39,211 nucleotides of DNA from Pseudomonadota bacterium (lineage in GTDB: Bacteria; Pseudomonadota; Gammaproteobacteria; Xanthomonadales; Xanthomonadaceae). Each line of letters starts with the position of its first letter. Position 1 is the first letter of the stretch. Shown in pieces: positions 17,340 to 26,369 of this stretch. The notes under the pieces were generated by a model. That model was not told the DNA's origin and searched no databases. It saw only the letters and a program-made list of their open reading frames with translations. Made by a program: the position numbers and the translations under genes. The stretch lies in assembly GCA_018242465.1 (NCBI GenBank), contig JAFEBY010000049.1:1-39211 (forward strand), in the 5' to 3' direction.

Positions 17340-18374
17340 TCAGGGCAACGGCACCACGCCCAGCAAGGCATCAACGAGGCGATCGCCGGTCCAGCCTTCG
17401 GCCATCGCTTCGTAACTGGGCAGGATGCGATGGCGCAACACATCCGGCGCCACTGCACGCACGTCTTCCGGCGTGGCGTAATCGCGTCCGAGCAACCATG
17501 CGCGCGCCCGCGCACACCGTTCCAGCGCGATCGACCCACGCGGACTCGCGCCCCAAGCGATGCGTTTCGCCAGATCGCGGTCGTAGCGTGCCGGGTCGCG
17601 CGAAGCCAACACCAGTTCCACCAGGTAGCGCTCGAGCGCAGGCGCGACATGGACATCCAATACTGCCGCGCGTGCCGCGAACAAGTCGTCGAGCGCGACC
17701 GGTACCGGTGTTTCGACAGGCTGGTCCAGCACTTGGCCACGCGCTGCCGCGCGCGCAATCCGCAGGATTTCGCTTTCGACCTCGGCATCGGGATACCCGA
17801 TCCGCACGTGCATCAGGAAACGATCGAGTTGCGCCTCCGGCAACGGGAACGTGCCCTCCTGTTCGATCGGATTTTGCGTCGCCATCACCAGGAACAGCTT
17901 CGGCAGCGGATAGGTCTGTCGCCCCACCGTGACCTGACGCTCGCCCATCGCCTCGAGCAGTGCCGATTGGACCTTCGCCGGCGCGCGATTGATTTCGTCC
18001 GCCAGCAGCAGCGAATGGAAGATCGGCCCGGGCTGGAATTCGAAGCGTCCATCTTGCGGTCGCCACACTTCGGTCCCGGTGAGATCCGCAGGCAGCAGAT
18101 CGGGCGTGAATTGCACGCGTGCGAACTGCGCATCCAGGCGCGATGCCAATGCCCGGATCGCAGTGGTCTTGGCCAGTCCCGGCGCGCCCTCGACCAGCAG
18201 GTGCCCATCCGCGAGCAGGGTGATCAGCAGGCGTTCGATCAATCGCGACTGCCCGACCACCTGTGCCGACAGATCGTCCGCCAATGCGCGGAAGGTGGCA
18301 TGCAGGGGGCCGTCGACGACTGTGCCCAGCGGCGACGCGGAAACGGGCAATTCGGGGGGCAGGATCTGGCTCAT
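17340..18374 (-). CDS. MoxR-family AAA+ ATPase
   Basis: 344 residues from the ATG at 18374. Upstream in-frame codons run into the pilQ terminator hairpin, so the longer open frame is rejected. Motifs are VVGQSRLIERLL, Walker A GAPGLAKT (63-70), Walker B LLADEINRA, sensor ATQNPIEQEGTFPLPEAQLD with the arginine-containing RF after it, and the lid region. MoxR ATPases act as chaperone-like factors for VWA-domain proteins encoded beside them. Here the partners are DUF58, DUF4381, BatA, BatB/C and BatD. It is the first gene of this six-gene operon, and the operon promoter must lie in the short gap after the pilQ terminator. Confidence 0.93.
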   Translation of the reverse strand: MSQILPPELPVSASPLGTVVDGPLHATFRALADDLSAQVVGQSRLIERLLITLLADGHLLVEGAPGLAKTTAIRALASRLDAQFARVQFTPDLLPADLTGTEVWRPQDGRFEFQPGPIFHSLLLADEINRAPAKVQSALLEAMGERQVTVGRQTYPLPKLFLVMATQNPIEQEGTFPLPEAQLDRFLMHVRIGYPDAEVESEILRIARAAARGQVLDQPVETPVPVALDDLFAARAAVLDVHVAPALERYLVELVLASRDPARYDRDLAKRIAWGASPRGSIALERCARARAWLLGRDYATPEDVRAVAPDVLRHRILPSYEAMAEGWTGDRLVDALLGVVPLP

Positions 18375-18455
18375 GGGCAGTCGCAGGAAGGACAACGCCA
18401 GTTTGACCGATCCGCCGTCCATTGGTTCATCACGATGGCCGGCGCGCCCGAAAAT

Positions 18456-18484
18456 GGAAACGGGAGCCATCGGCTCCCGTTTCC
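18456..18484 (-). terminator. Terminator after pilQ
   Basis: A perfect 13-bp stem, GGAAACGGGAGCC (18456-18468) and GGCTCCCGTTTCC (18472-18484), with a three-base loop, lies 25 bases downstream of the pilQ stop. Minus-strand transcription runs on into ATTTTC. It separates the pil operon from the MoxR/Bat operon. Confidence 0.85.
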
Positions 18485-18509
18485 TGTACCTCATGTGCAG
18501 CGTGCCGTA

Positions 18510-20393
18510 TCAGTGCATCGTCTGCTTGACGCGAATGATGCGCGGCGTCAGGAACACCAGCAGTTCGGCCTTCTGGTTGCTCTTGCTCTTCTGGCGGAAC
18601 AGATTGCCGATCACCGGGAGGTCGCCGAGGAACGGCACCTTGTGCAGAGTGTCACTCTTCTTGAATTCGTAGACGCCACCGATCACCACGGTCTGGCCGT
18701 TATCCATCAGCACCGCAGTATCGACCGCACGCTTGGCGATGATCGGCACATTGCCGATCGGCGTGGTCAACCAGCTGTCGAGATCGTCCTTGGTCACCTT
18801 GACGTTCAGGAACACACGATCGTCATTGGTGATGGTCGGCGTCACCCGCAGCTCGAGCAGCACGTCCTTGAACTGGACCTGTGGCAACACCGCACCACCG
18901 GCGCTGGATGTCACGGTGACATAGCCGATCTGGCTGCCCTGCTGGATCACAGATTCGCGCTGGTTGGTCGTGAAGATGCGCGGGTTGGCCAGGATCTCAC
19001 CGCGCCCTTCTTCCTGCATCGCCGACAGTTCCAGATCCAGCGAGAAGTTGGCACCGAGGATCGAATACCCGATGGATGCAGCCGGAGAAATGGAACCCGC
19101 CGGCTGGTTGAAGTTGAGGCCGGTGGCGCCGTGGGTGGCAGAGATGCCGCCAAGATTGTTTTGCGCGCCGCCTAGCGAGCCGCCAGCGCCGTATTGATAG
19201 CCATTGTGGTTGAATGTACCACCAGCGCCGATGCCGAACTTCGCGCCGAGGTCACGGGCGAAGGTTTCGGTTGCGATCACGATGCGCGATTCGATGACCA
19301 CCTGGTCGACGGGGCGATCGATCTCGTTGATCAGGGCGCGCATCGCTGCAAGCTTCTTGGGGATGTCGCTGATCATCAGCGTGTTGGTGTGCGGATCGGC
19401 GACGATGCGGCCGCGCGGCGACAGGAACCCGTTGTCGCTGTTGTTCTGGCCACCGTTACCGCTGCTGCCATTGCCGTTGCTGTTGTTGCCGATGCCCTTG
19501 GCCTCGGTGAGTTCCTTGTAGATTTCCGCGGCATTGTGGTAGTTGATGCGAAAGTATTCCGTCGTCAGGTCCTGACGATTTTCCAGTGCAATGCGGGCAT
19601 CTTCCTTGTCCTGCTCGCTCTTGGCGATTTCCGACGCCGGGGCGACCCAGATCACGTTGCTATCACGGCGCTTGTCCAGGCCCTTGGCCTTGAGGATGAC
19701 ATCCAGCGCCTTGTCCCACGGCACGTTCTGCAGACGCAAGGTAATGTTGCCCTGGGTGGTATCCGACGCCACGATGTTGAGCCCGGCGGTTTCAGCGATC
19801 AGCTGCAGCACGGTGCGCACCGGCACGTCCTGGAAGTTGAAGTTCACCGGGCGGCCCGTGTAAGTCGGGGCATCCTTTGCCTTGGTCGCAGCAGCTCGGG
19901 CAGCAGTCGAGACGATCGAACTCATGCCGCCGACCGCAGTCGCATTGGGCTTGGGCGAAATCTCGACGATATACTCGCGGCCACGTTGGTAGGCCATCGA
20001 CTCGAACGGCACGTGGGTGTTCAGCACCAGACGATTGCCAGCGGCATCGACGCTGTCGACTGGCGTCGCGAAATCACTGACGTTCATGATTTTCTGCAGG
20101 TTGGCCGGCACCCGGGCATTGCCAAGGTCGATCACCACATTCGTGCCTTGATTGCGCAGGTCGGGCATGACGCCGTCGCCACTGAAGCTGAGGATCAACT
20201 TGCCCGAACCATCATCGCTGCGCTTGAAGTCGACCTTGTCGACCGACAGTGCCTGTGTCGAAGCCGCCTTGGCGGCAACTGGCTGGTTGGCAACCTGCGC
20301 CTGTGCGCAAGCCGCGGCACCCAGCAGTCCTGCGAGGAGCGCAATGCGGCCGGCCTGAAGTGCGCCGCTGCATTTCGTGTGGATGAACTGCAT
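18510..20393 (-). CDS. pilQ: Type IV pilus secretin PilQ
   Basis: 627 residues from the ATG at 20393, which has AGGGGA upstream. Signal peptide ending ACAQA, one visible AMIN domain (about residues 48-150), a secretin N0/STN domain (VNFNFQDVPVRTVLQLIAETAGLNIVAS), an N1 domain (TTEYFRINYHNAAEIYKEL) with an Asn/Gly/Ser loop, and the secretin core with EIDRPVDQVVIESRIV and the C-terminal ILANPRIFTTN and QTVVIGGVYE motifs. It forms the outer-membrane pore for pilus fibres. Pseudomonas PilQ has two AMIN domains; only one is evident here. Last gene of pilMNOPQ, 14 bases after pilP. Confidence 0.96.
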   Translation of the reverse strand: MQFIHTKCSGALQAGRIALLAGLLGAAACAQAQVANQPVAAKAASTQALSVDKVDFKRSDDGSGKLILSFSGDGVMPDLRNQGTNVVIDLGNARVPANLQKIMNVSDFATPVDSVDAAGNRLVLNTHVPFESMAYQRGREYIVEISPKPNATAVGGMSSIVSTAARAAATKAKDAPTYTGRPVNFNFQDVPVRTVLQLIAETAGLNIVASDTTQGNITLRLQNVPWDKALDVILKAKGLDKRRDSNVIWVAPASEIAKSEQDKEDARIALENRQDLTTEYFRINYHNAAEIYKELTEAKGIGNNSNGNGSSGNGGQNNSDNGFLSPRGRIVADPHTNTLMISDIPKKLAAMRALINEIDRPVDQVVIESRIVIATETFARDLGAKFGIGAGGTFNHNGYQYGAGGSLGGAQNNLGGISATHGATGLNFNQPAGSISPAASIGYSILGANFSLDLELSAMQEEGRGEILANPRIFTTNQRESVIQQGSQIGYVTVTSSAGGAVLPQVQFKDVLLELRVTPTITNDDRVFLNVKVTKDDLDSWLTTPIGNVPIIAKRAVDTAVLMDNGQTVVIGGVYEFKKSDTLHKVPFLGDLPVIGNLFRQKSKSNQKAELLVFLTPRIIRVKQTMH

Positions 20394-20407
20394 GTGCTTT
20401 CCCCTAA

Positions 20408-20950
20408 TCAAGGACTGTTGAGTGCAATGGACGCCGGGCGCTGCAGCCAGCCCCCCGCGCCATCAGGCGTCAGTTCGACGATATCGATGCGGTCTTCGGT
20501 AACGGTGGTGACCCGCCCCTCCGACTGACCGATGTACATGCCCGGACCGACACGGTAGGTGACCTTGTCCGGTGTCATCACCAGACCGACCAAGGCACCC
20601 TTTCCTTTGCCGCCAATGGTACCGACCATCTTCAGTGCATCGAGCGGGTAATGCTCCAACGGCTGCTTGTGGCGGGCAGAGTCGGGATGCAGGCCTGAGG
20701 CGCTGATGCCGGCGGCAGCCGATGCGATGTCAAACGGATCACGCAGTCCCTGCGCGTCGTATTTGAAGGTTTCAAACGGGGTGATCGGCGGCAGCGGCTG
20801 TAGCGGCGGACCCGGTTTCGCGCGCGTGTCTTTCGCCCATTTGGCGAGATCGGACGGGTCGTTCGACGAATGTTCGACGCTGCGGCCGCAAGCAGCCACC
20901 AGCACCGACGCCGCGATCAACCAGACCATGCGTGACAGGCGGATGCTCAT
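20408..20950 (-). CDS. pilP: Type IV pilus lipoprotein PilP
   Basis: 180 residues. Lipoprotein signal with lipobox VAAC (C21), a disordered Pro-rich segment (GPPLQPLPPITPF), the conserved LRDPFDI region, and the beta domain HYPLDALKMVGTIGG...YRVGPGMYIGQSEGRV. PilP links the PilN/PilO inner-membrane complex to PilQ. Its ATG overlaps the pilO stop by four bases. Confidence 0.95.
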   Translation of the reverse strand: MSIRLSRMVWLIAASVLVAACGRSVEHSSNDPSDLAKWAKDTRAKPGPPLQPLPPITPFETFKYDAQGLRDPFDIASAAAGISASGLHPDSARHKQPLEHYPLDALKMVGTIGGKGKGALVGLVMTPDKVTYRVGPGMYIGQSEGRVTTVTEDRIDIVELTPDGAGGWLQRPASIALNSP

Positions 20951-21612
20951 TTGGCACCTCCGTTCGCAGGCTTGGCGGGTTGCGGTACCGGCTTGCCATC
21001 TTTGCCAATTTTCGGCGGTGGCGCGCGCTCGCTCTCGTCGAGATAGCGATAGGTCTTGACCGTACCCGCCATCTGCAATCCGGAGTACTTGTCACGCGGC
21101 GTCAGCGCGATGTTGTTCATGGTCATGATCACCACGCGCGGCAACGAGGCTACCGAACTCATGAAGGCACCGAACTGGTGGAAGCCACCGGCGAAACGCA
21201 GGTCGATCGGCCGCTCCGCATAGATATCCTTCTTGATCTCGGGCTGAGGCTTGAACAGCTCCACGCGCAGACCACTGGCCAGCGCCGACTGCGAGATGTC
21301 GGTGATGACGTCGGGCATCTCGGTCTTGCTCGGCAGCTGCCGCAGCATTTCCTGCAGATCCTTTTCCATGGTTGCCAGTTGCTGCTTGAGCGGCTCGAGG
21401 TTCGCGGCCTTGCCGGCCTTGGTCTCGAGGTCCTGGCGCAGCGTCGACTCAGTACCTTCCAGTCCCTGCAACTCTTCGCGCTGGCCACGAAAAACCAGCA
21501 GCCACGCCAGTACCAGGATCAGGATCGCCGCCAATGAAGCGAGCCCCGCCTGGGCGCCGATCGGCCAACCGCCGATGTTGTTGAAATCTAGGCTAGTGCC
21601 CTTGCGCGCCAT
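20947..21612 (-). CDS. pilO: Type IV pilus assembly protein PilO
   Basis: 221 residues. N-terminal cytoplasmic segment (SLDFNNIGGWP), one membrane helix (LASLAAILILVLAWLLVF, about 24-41), a coiled coil to about residue 90, then the ferredoxin-like domain (SQSALASGLRVELFKPQPE, RFAGGFHQFGAFMSSVASLPRVVIM). It partners PilN in the pilus alignment complex. One base separates it from the pilN stop. The Pro/Lys/Ala-rich end (PQPAKPANGG) is low complexity. Confidence 0.95.
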   Translation of the reverse strand: MARKGTSLDFNNIGGWPIGAQAGLASLAAILILVLAWLLVFRGQREELQGLEGTESTLRQDLETKAGKAANLEPLKQQLATMEKDLQEMLRQLPSKTEMPDVITDISQSALASGLRVELFKPQPEIKKDIYAERPIDLRFAGGFHQFGAFMSSVASLPRVVIMTMNNIALTPRDKYSGLQMAGTVKTYRYLDESERAPPPKIGKDGKPVPQPAKPANGGAK

Positions 21613-21613
21613 T

Positions 21614-22432
21614 TCAGCGTCCCCCCGGCTGGCCGGCGCTGGTGGGCGCCTGGGTCTGTGTCTGCGGCGCCGGTTGGGCTGGTGCCACCGGAGCAGGCGT
21701 CACGGCAGGTGCTGCGACCTGCGGCTGCGTCCCGGCCGCCGGTGCAGCCGCCTGTGGCGGCGATGCCGGCTGCAACGGCGCGTTGGCCGGCTGTGCCTGC
21801 GTGGTGCTGATCGAGCCCGGCGACGCATTGGGATCCTTCGGCGCGTTCGGATTGCTCAGCTTGACCTTCATCGTGAACTGGTACGGCAGCACCGAAGCCG
21901 GGGTATTCATCACCGATGCACCCGGCGACGGCGCAGGCGCGGTTGCCGGCGCATTCTCGATCACGTTGACCTCGGGGCTGGTCATCCAGCCGGAGCCTTC
22001 GATGTTGCGCATGTACATCGCCACGCGCGCGTTCGACTCGGAGCGACCGTCGATGGTCAGCATTTCGCCTTCCTGTTTGAGCTGGGTGAGGACAATGCCG
22101 TCAGGCAAGGTGCGCACCACGGAATCGAACAGGTGGACCATCTGGTAGCGGTTGGACTGCAACTCCTCGATCGCCTGCTTGCGGCGCAGCAGGTCGGCCT
22201 TCTTCTCGTCGAGCTCCTTGATCTCGGCGATCTGGTGGTCGAGTTCGGCAATCTGGCTCTGCAGGTAGGTATTGCGATCCTTCTGGCCGGAAATCTGCCC
22301 GTTGTAGTACAGCCAGATCAGGCCGCTCAACACCAGTCCGGCCAGTGCCGCGACGCCGAGCATCATGTTGAATTGCTGCTTGCGCTGGCGGCGGCGTTCC
22401 GCACGCCACGGGAGTAGGTTGATGCGCGCCAT
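21614..22432 (-). CDS. pilN: Type IV pilus assembly protein PilN with extended C-terminal tail
   Basis: 272 residues from the ATG at 22432, which overlaps the pilM stop as TGATG. The N-terminus ARINLLPWR is the conserved peptide that docks into PilM. A membrane helix follows (MMLGVAALAGLVLSGLIWLYY, 23-43), then a coiled coil (55-95) and the periplasmic domain (LFDSVVRTLPDGIVLTQLKQEG...VAMYMRNIEGSGWM). Typical PilN proteins end near residue 190-200. Here residues 197-272 add a Pro/Ala/Gln-rich tail, unlikely to fold. Confidence 0.94.
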   Translation of the reverse strand: MARINLLPWRAERRRQRKQQFNMMLGVAALAGLVLSGLIWLYYNGQISGQKDRNTYLQSQIAELDHQIAEIKELDEKKADLLRRKQAIEELQSNRYQMVHLFDSVVRTLPDGIVLTQLKQEGEMLTIDGRSESNARVAMYMRNIEGSGWMTSPEVNVIENAPATAPAPSPGASVMNTPASVLPYQFTMKVKLSNPNAPKDPNASPGSISTTQAQPANAPLQPASPPQAAAPAAGTQPQVAAPAVTPAPVAPAQPAPQTQTQAPTSAGQPGGR

Positions 22433-23490
22433 CAGTCGAAACTCCTCAGGGCGAGACCGCAGGCGATCATCAGGGCCGGGGCATCGAGCGCCAGCGCCTG
22501 TGCCTGCACTCGACGATCCAGCGTCATCTGCGCCAGCGGGTTGGCGACGATGGTCGGCACACCCAAGTTCTCCTCGATCACCTGGGCGATGCCCGGAATC
22601 GAAGCGCAACCGCCTGCCAGCACGACCTGGTCAACACGGTTGTATTCGCTGCTGGCGTAGTAGAACTGCAGCAGGCGACCGACCTGTTGCGCCAACGAGT
22701 CCTTGAACGGCTCGAGCACTTCCACTTCATACTGCTCAGGCAGGCCGCCGAGGCGCTTGGCGCGGCCCGCTTCCTCGTAGCTCAGGCCATAACGGCGCAT
22801 GATTTCTTCTGTCAGCTGGCGCCCGCCGAACAACTGTTCGCGCAGGTACTGGCCACGACCGTTGCGCAGTACGTTCAACGTAGTGGTGGTGGCACCAACG
22901 TCGACCAGCGCCACCAATCCGTCGCGCGGCACGGTGAGCTGCGGCGCGATGAGTCCGAACGCACTCTCGATTGCGAACGCCTCGACATCCATCACCTTGG
23001 CTTCAAGGCCGCCGATCTCAAGCGCGGCCTGGCGCGCTTCGACGTTTTCGGATCGCGACGCGACCAACAGCACCTGCAATGTGTCCGCCGCATTCGGCAT
23101 CTGGCCGAGCACCGAGAAGTCGTAATTCACTTCCTCGATCGGATACGGGATGTAGTTGCCCGCCTCGAGTTCGACTTGGGCCTCCATGTCGTCCTCATTG
23201 AGACCGGCCGCCATCGGGATCACTTTCGAGATCACCGATGCGCCTGGCACCGCAGCAGCTGCGCCCTTCGAGCGCACTCCGGCGCGATCGACCGCGCGGC
23301 GAATCGCCGCACCGACCGCATCCGCGTCTGCGATGTTTTTCTCCACCACCGCATTGGCCGGTAACGGCTCGACGGCGTAATGCTCAACACGATAGCTGCC
23401 GCCGGAACGCGACAACTGCAGCAGCTTGACCGCGGTCGAGCTGATATCAACGCCCACTAGGGGCGCACTAGCCTTCTTGAACAACCCCAC
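22432..23490 (-). CDS. pilM: Type IV pilus actin-like ATPase PilM
   Basis: 352 residues, starting at a GTG (23490) with AAGGGG eight bases upstream. FtsA/actin-like fold: VGVDISSTAVKLLQLSR (phosphate 1), VEAFAIESAFGL, VALVDVGATTTTLNVL (phosphate 2), RQLTEEIMRRYGLS and VVLAGGCASIPGI (adenosine). It is cytoplasmic and binds the PilN N-terminus. First gene of pilMNOPQ, divergent from mrcA, the arrangement seen across many gammaproteobacteria. Confidence 0.96.
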   Translation of the reverse strand: MGLFKKASAPLVGVDISSTAVKLLQLSRSGGSYRVEHYAVEPLPANAVVEKNIADADAVGAAIRRAVDRAGVRSKGAAAAVPGASVISKVIPMAAGLNEDDMEAQVELEAGNYIPYPIEEVNYDFSVLGQMPNAADTLQVLLVASRSENVEARQAALEIGGLEAKVMDVEAFAIESAFGLIAPQLTVPRDGLVALVDVGATTTTLNVLRNGRGQYLREQLFGGRQLTEEIMRRYGLSYEEAGRAKRLGGLPEQYEVEVLEPFKDSLAQQVGRLLQFYYASSEYNRVDQVVLAGGCASIPGIAQVIEENLGVPTIVANPLAQMTLDRRVQAQALALDAPALMIACGLALRSFD

Positions 23491-23544
23491 CGTGTCTGCC
23501 CCTTGTTTGGAGAACTTGAGACGAGCGTCAAATCCAACGAAAGC

Positions 23545-23573
23545 TAAATAACGAACTTTTCACGACAATGCAA
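23545..23573 (-). promoter_or_regulatory. Weak candidate promoter for pilM
   Basis: On the minus strand TTGCAT (23573-23568) and TATTTA (23550-23545) are 17 bases apart, in the A/T-rich part of the 192-bp pilM/mrcA intergenic region. Each hexamer matches consensus at three positions, so this is only a candidate. No sigma-54 site is evident. Confidence 0.3.
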
Positions 23574-23682
23574 GACTTTACTTTAGGTTATGTCGACAAG
23601 ATAGGCTTCCGTCCCACCCGGATCGGCCGCCAGCCATGGCCGCTTCGTATACTGGCCGGCCGTTCCCCCAGCTTTCCGGCCA

Positions 23683-26163
23683 ATGCCTCCAGTCGTCCGC
23701 CGCCTCCTGAAATGGGCCTTGCTGGCCTGCGCTGCGCTCGCCCTCATCGGCGGCCTGGTATTTGCCGGGCTCTATATCCGCGTCAGCCGCGATCTGCCGG
23801 ACGTCACCACCCTGCGCAATGTGCAGTTGCAGCAACCGATGTCGGTCTATTCGGCCGACGGTAAGCTGATGGCGGTGTTTGGCGAGAGCCGGCGCATCCC
23901 GGTCGACATCGCCAAGGTGCCGCAACAGGTCAAGGACGCCTTCATCGCCACCGAGGACGCCGACTTCTACAAACACGGCGGGCTCGACTACAAGGGCATC
24001 GCCCGCGCGATCTGGCTGATGGCAACCACCAGCGACAAGCGCGTGCCTGGCGGCTCCACCATCACCCAGCAGGTCGCGCGCCAGTTCTTCCTGACGCCCG
24101 AGCGCAGCTTCACGCGCAAGTTCCGCGAGATGCTGCTGGCGCGCAAGATCGAGCAGAACCTGAGCAAGGACCAGATCCTCGAGCTCTATCTCAACAAGTC
24201 GTTCTTCGGCAATCGCAGCTACGGCATCGCCGCGGCGGCGCAGTTCTACTACGGCAAGACGCTCGACCAGTTGACGCTCGGCGAAGCCGCGACGCTGGCC
24301 GGCACGCCGAAATTCCCGTCGACCGGCAACCCCATGGACGATCCCGACCGCAACCGCGATCGCCGCAACAACTACATCCTGCCGCGCATGGCGCAGCTCG
24401 GGATGGTGAGCAAGGCGGCCGCCGATGCCGCCGCCGCCGAGCCGATGCACGCTGCCCCGCACGAACGCCCGGTCGAGGTCTACGCGCCCTACGTCGCCGA
24501 AATGGTCCGCCAGGAAATGCTGGCCCGCTACGGCACGCAGGCGCTGGATCAGGGTTACGAAGTCACCACCACCATCGATTCGAAGATGCAGCTGGCGGCG
24601 GACATCGCGGTACGCCACGGTCTGCGCACCTACGATCATCGCCACGGCTGGCGTGGCCCGGAGAAGCATTTCGACCTGCCGGCTGGCGAAACGCCGGAGC
24701 AAACCGCGAAGCGCCTGGCGCCGATTCCGACGCAGGCGGCGCTGGTGCCGGTCGTGGTGCTGTCGACAGATGCGAATGGCAGTGCGCAGGTGGTGGATGC
24801 ACGGGGCAAGGTGATGACGCTGCCGGCATCGCTGGCGGCGAGCTGGCCGGGCCGTACGCCGGCGTCATTGTTCAAGCGCGGTGACGTCGCCCGCATCACC
24901 GACACCAAGGACAGCGGCTGGGCGATCGAGCAACTGCCGCGCGCGCAATCCGCGCTGGTCTCGATCGACTACGACAACGGCGCCCTGAAGGCACTGATCG
25001 GCGGCCTCAGCTTCAACGGCAATTCCTTCAACCGCGCGACCCAGGCACGGCGCCAGCCGGGCTCCAGCTTCAAGCCATTCGTCTATGCCGCGGCCTTCGA
25101 GCGCGGCTACAACCCGGCGTCGATCGTGCTGGATGCGCCCGTGGTGTTCCGCGATCGCAGCAACCACATTTGGCGTCCTCAGAACGACGGCGGCGGTTTC
25201 GCCGGCCCGATCAAACTGCGCGAGGCGCTGGTGCAATCCCGCAACCTGGTATCGGTGCGTCTGCTCGACGCCATCGGCATCGACTATGCGATCCGCTTCA
25301 TCACCCACTTCGGCTTCAACGAAAAGGAGCTGCCGCGCAACCTGTCGATGTCGCTGGGCGCCGCCTCGCTACGGCCGATCGACGTCGCGCGCGGTTACGC
25401 CGTATTCGCCAACGGCGGCTTCCTTGTCAACGTTTGGTTCATCGATACCGTCAAGGACGCCAGCGGCAAGCAGCTGTTCAAGGAAAATCCGGCGGTGGCC
25501 TGCCGTGGCTGTGCCGGCACCAATCTGCCGCCGTCCACCCCCAGCGATGCGCAGAGTGCGGCGAAGCCGCAACAACCCGACGTCGTCGATGGCTTCAACC
25601 TCGGCGGCCCGCAGGCGGAGAAACCGAAGCCTGAAGTCGCCGCGAAGAGCGGCACGAAGGAAGCCGTGAAGCCGGTGGCATTGCCGCAAGGTTCGGCGAT
25701 CGCACCGCGCGCCATCGACGAGCGCATCGCCTACCAGCTGGTGACGATGATGCAGGACGTGGTCAAGCGCGGCACGGCGACCGCTGCCCGCGTGCTCGAC
25801 CGCGAGGACATCGGTGGCAAGACCGGTTCCACCAACGATCACCGCGACGCCTGGTTCTCCGGCTTCGGCGGCAATCTGGTGACCGCAGTCTGGGTTGGCC
25901 GCGACGACGACGATTCCCTTGGCTATGGCGAATATGGCGGCAAGGCCGCCCTGCCGATCTGGATCGATTACATGCGCGACGCCATCAAGGACCAGCCGCA
26001 GGTCAAACGCGAAGTGCCCAACGGCATGGTCCAGGTCAACGGTGAATGGCTGAAGGAAGAAGACCTGCAGAACAATCCCGACATCGTCGATTACAGTCAG
26101 GCGCCGAAGGAAGACGACTCCAAGCAGGAAGCGCCCAAGGAAGATGCGTACGACATCTTCTGA
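23683..26163 (+). CDS. mrcA: Penicillin-binding protein 1A, bifunctional
   Basis: 826 residues. Membrane helix ([20 protein letters not shown]), GT51 glycosyltransferase with catalytic E91 in [12 protein letters not shown], then [12 protein letters not shown] and [10 protein letters not shown], an OB-like insertion typical of PBP1a, and the transpeptidase with S461-S-F-K464, SRN near 525 and K713-T-G-S. It polymerises and crosslinks peptidoglycan in the periplasm. A disordered Pro/Lys/Ala-rich insert (about 600-675) begins with a C607-x-x-C610 pair, and the C-terminal tail is rich in Lys, Glu and Asp. Divergent from pilM. Confidence 0.96.
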   Translation: MPPVVRRLLKWALLACAALALIGGLVFAGLYIRVSRDLPDVTTLRNVQLQQPMSVYSADGKLMAVFGESRRIPVDIAKVPQQVKDAFIATEDADFYKHGGLDYKGIARAIWLMATTSDKRVPGGSTITQQVARQFFLTPERSFTRKFREMLLARKIEQNLSKDQILELYLNKSFFGNRSYGIAAAAQFYYGKTLDQLTLGEAATLAGTPKFPSTGNPMDDPDRNRDRRNNYILPRMAQLGMVSKAAADAAAAEPMHAAPHERPVEVYAPYVAEMVRQEMLARYGTQALDQGYEVTTTIDSKMQLAADIAVRHGLRTYDHRHGWRGPEKHFDLPAGETPEQTAKRLAPIPTQAALVPVVVLSTDANGSAQVVDARGKVMTLPASLAASWPGRTPASLFKRGDVARITDTKDSGWAIEQLPRAQSALVSIDYDNGALKALIGGLSFNGNSFNRATQARRQPGSSFKPFVYAAAFERGYNPASIVLDAPVVFRDRSNHIWRPQNDGGGFAGPIKLREALVQSRNLVSVRLLDAIGIDYAIRFITHFGFNEKELPRNLSMSLGAASLRPIDVARGYAVFANGGFLVNVWFIDTVKDASGKQLFKENPAVACRGCAGTNLPPSTPSDAQSAAKPQQPDVVDGFNLGGPQAEKPKPEVAAKSGTKEAVKPVALPQGSAIAPRAIDERIAYQLVTMMQDVVKRGTATAARVLDREDIGGKTGSTNDHRDAWFSGFGGNLVTAVWVGRDDDDSLGYGEYGGKAALPIWIDYMRDAIKDQPQVKREVPNGMVQVNGEWLKEEDLQNNPDIVDYSQAPKEDDSKQEAPKEDAYDIF

Positions 26164-26305
26164 GAACCTGCCCAGGATCCTGTTGCGCTCGCCATGCGGC
26201 CCGCGTGCGGTGCTCGCAATGCTCACGTATTCCTACATGCGTGCGCTTGCTGCGCTCCGCCACGAGCCTCATGGCTTCGCTCGTTACGGATCCTGAACAG
26301 GCTCT
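26163..26305. repeat. 143-bp intergenic element with 18-bp terminal inverted repeats
   Basis: The left end (26163-26180) and the right end (26288-26305, reverse complement) match at 15 of 18 positions around a shared CAGGATCC core. The element begins at the last base of the mrcA stop codon. The interior is GC-rich with many CGC/GCTCG runs and small open frames on both strands that look like chance. It resembles a small dispersed non-autonomous repeat, but only this copy is in the window. Confidence 0.45.
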
Positions 26306-26369
26306 GGTCAAGGTGGTTCCGTCGCGCAAGCTGCGCTAGAGTCGATGAAACCTCGACAGGGAGCCCGCC

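Noticed and set aside
17327-17788. N-terminal extension of the DUF58 frame
   Set aside because: It overlaps moxR completely and is not protein-like; DUF58 homology starts only after about 17326.
19430-19500. Short repeats in pilQ resembling a CRISPR or VNTR
   Set aside because: They encode an Asn/Gly/Ser loop in the secretin N1 domain; there are no spacers and no regular repeat unit.
26036-26329. 97-codon minus-strand frame across the mrcA end and the 143-bp element
   Set aside because: No ribosome site, Arg/Ser/Cys-rich composition, and explained by the repeat plus the antisense of mrcA.
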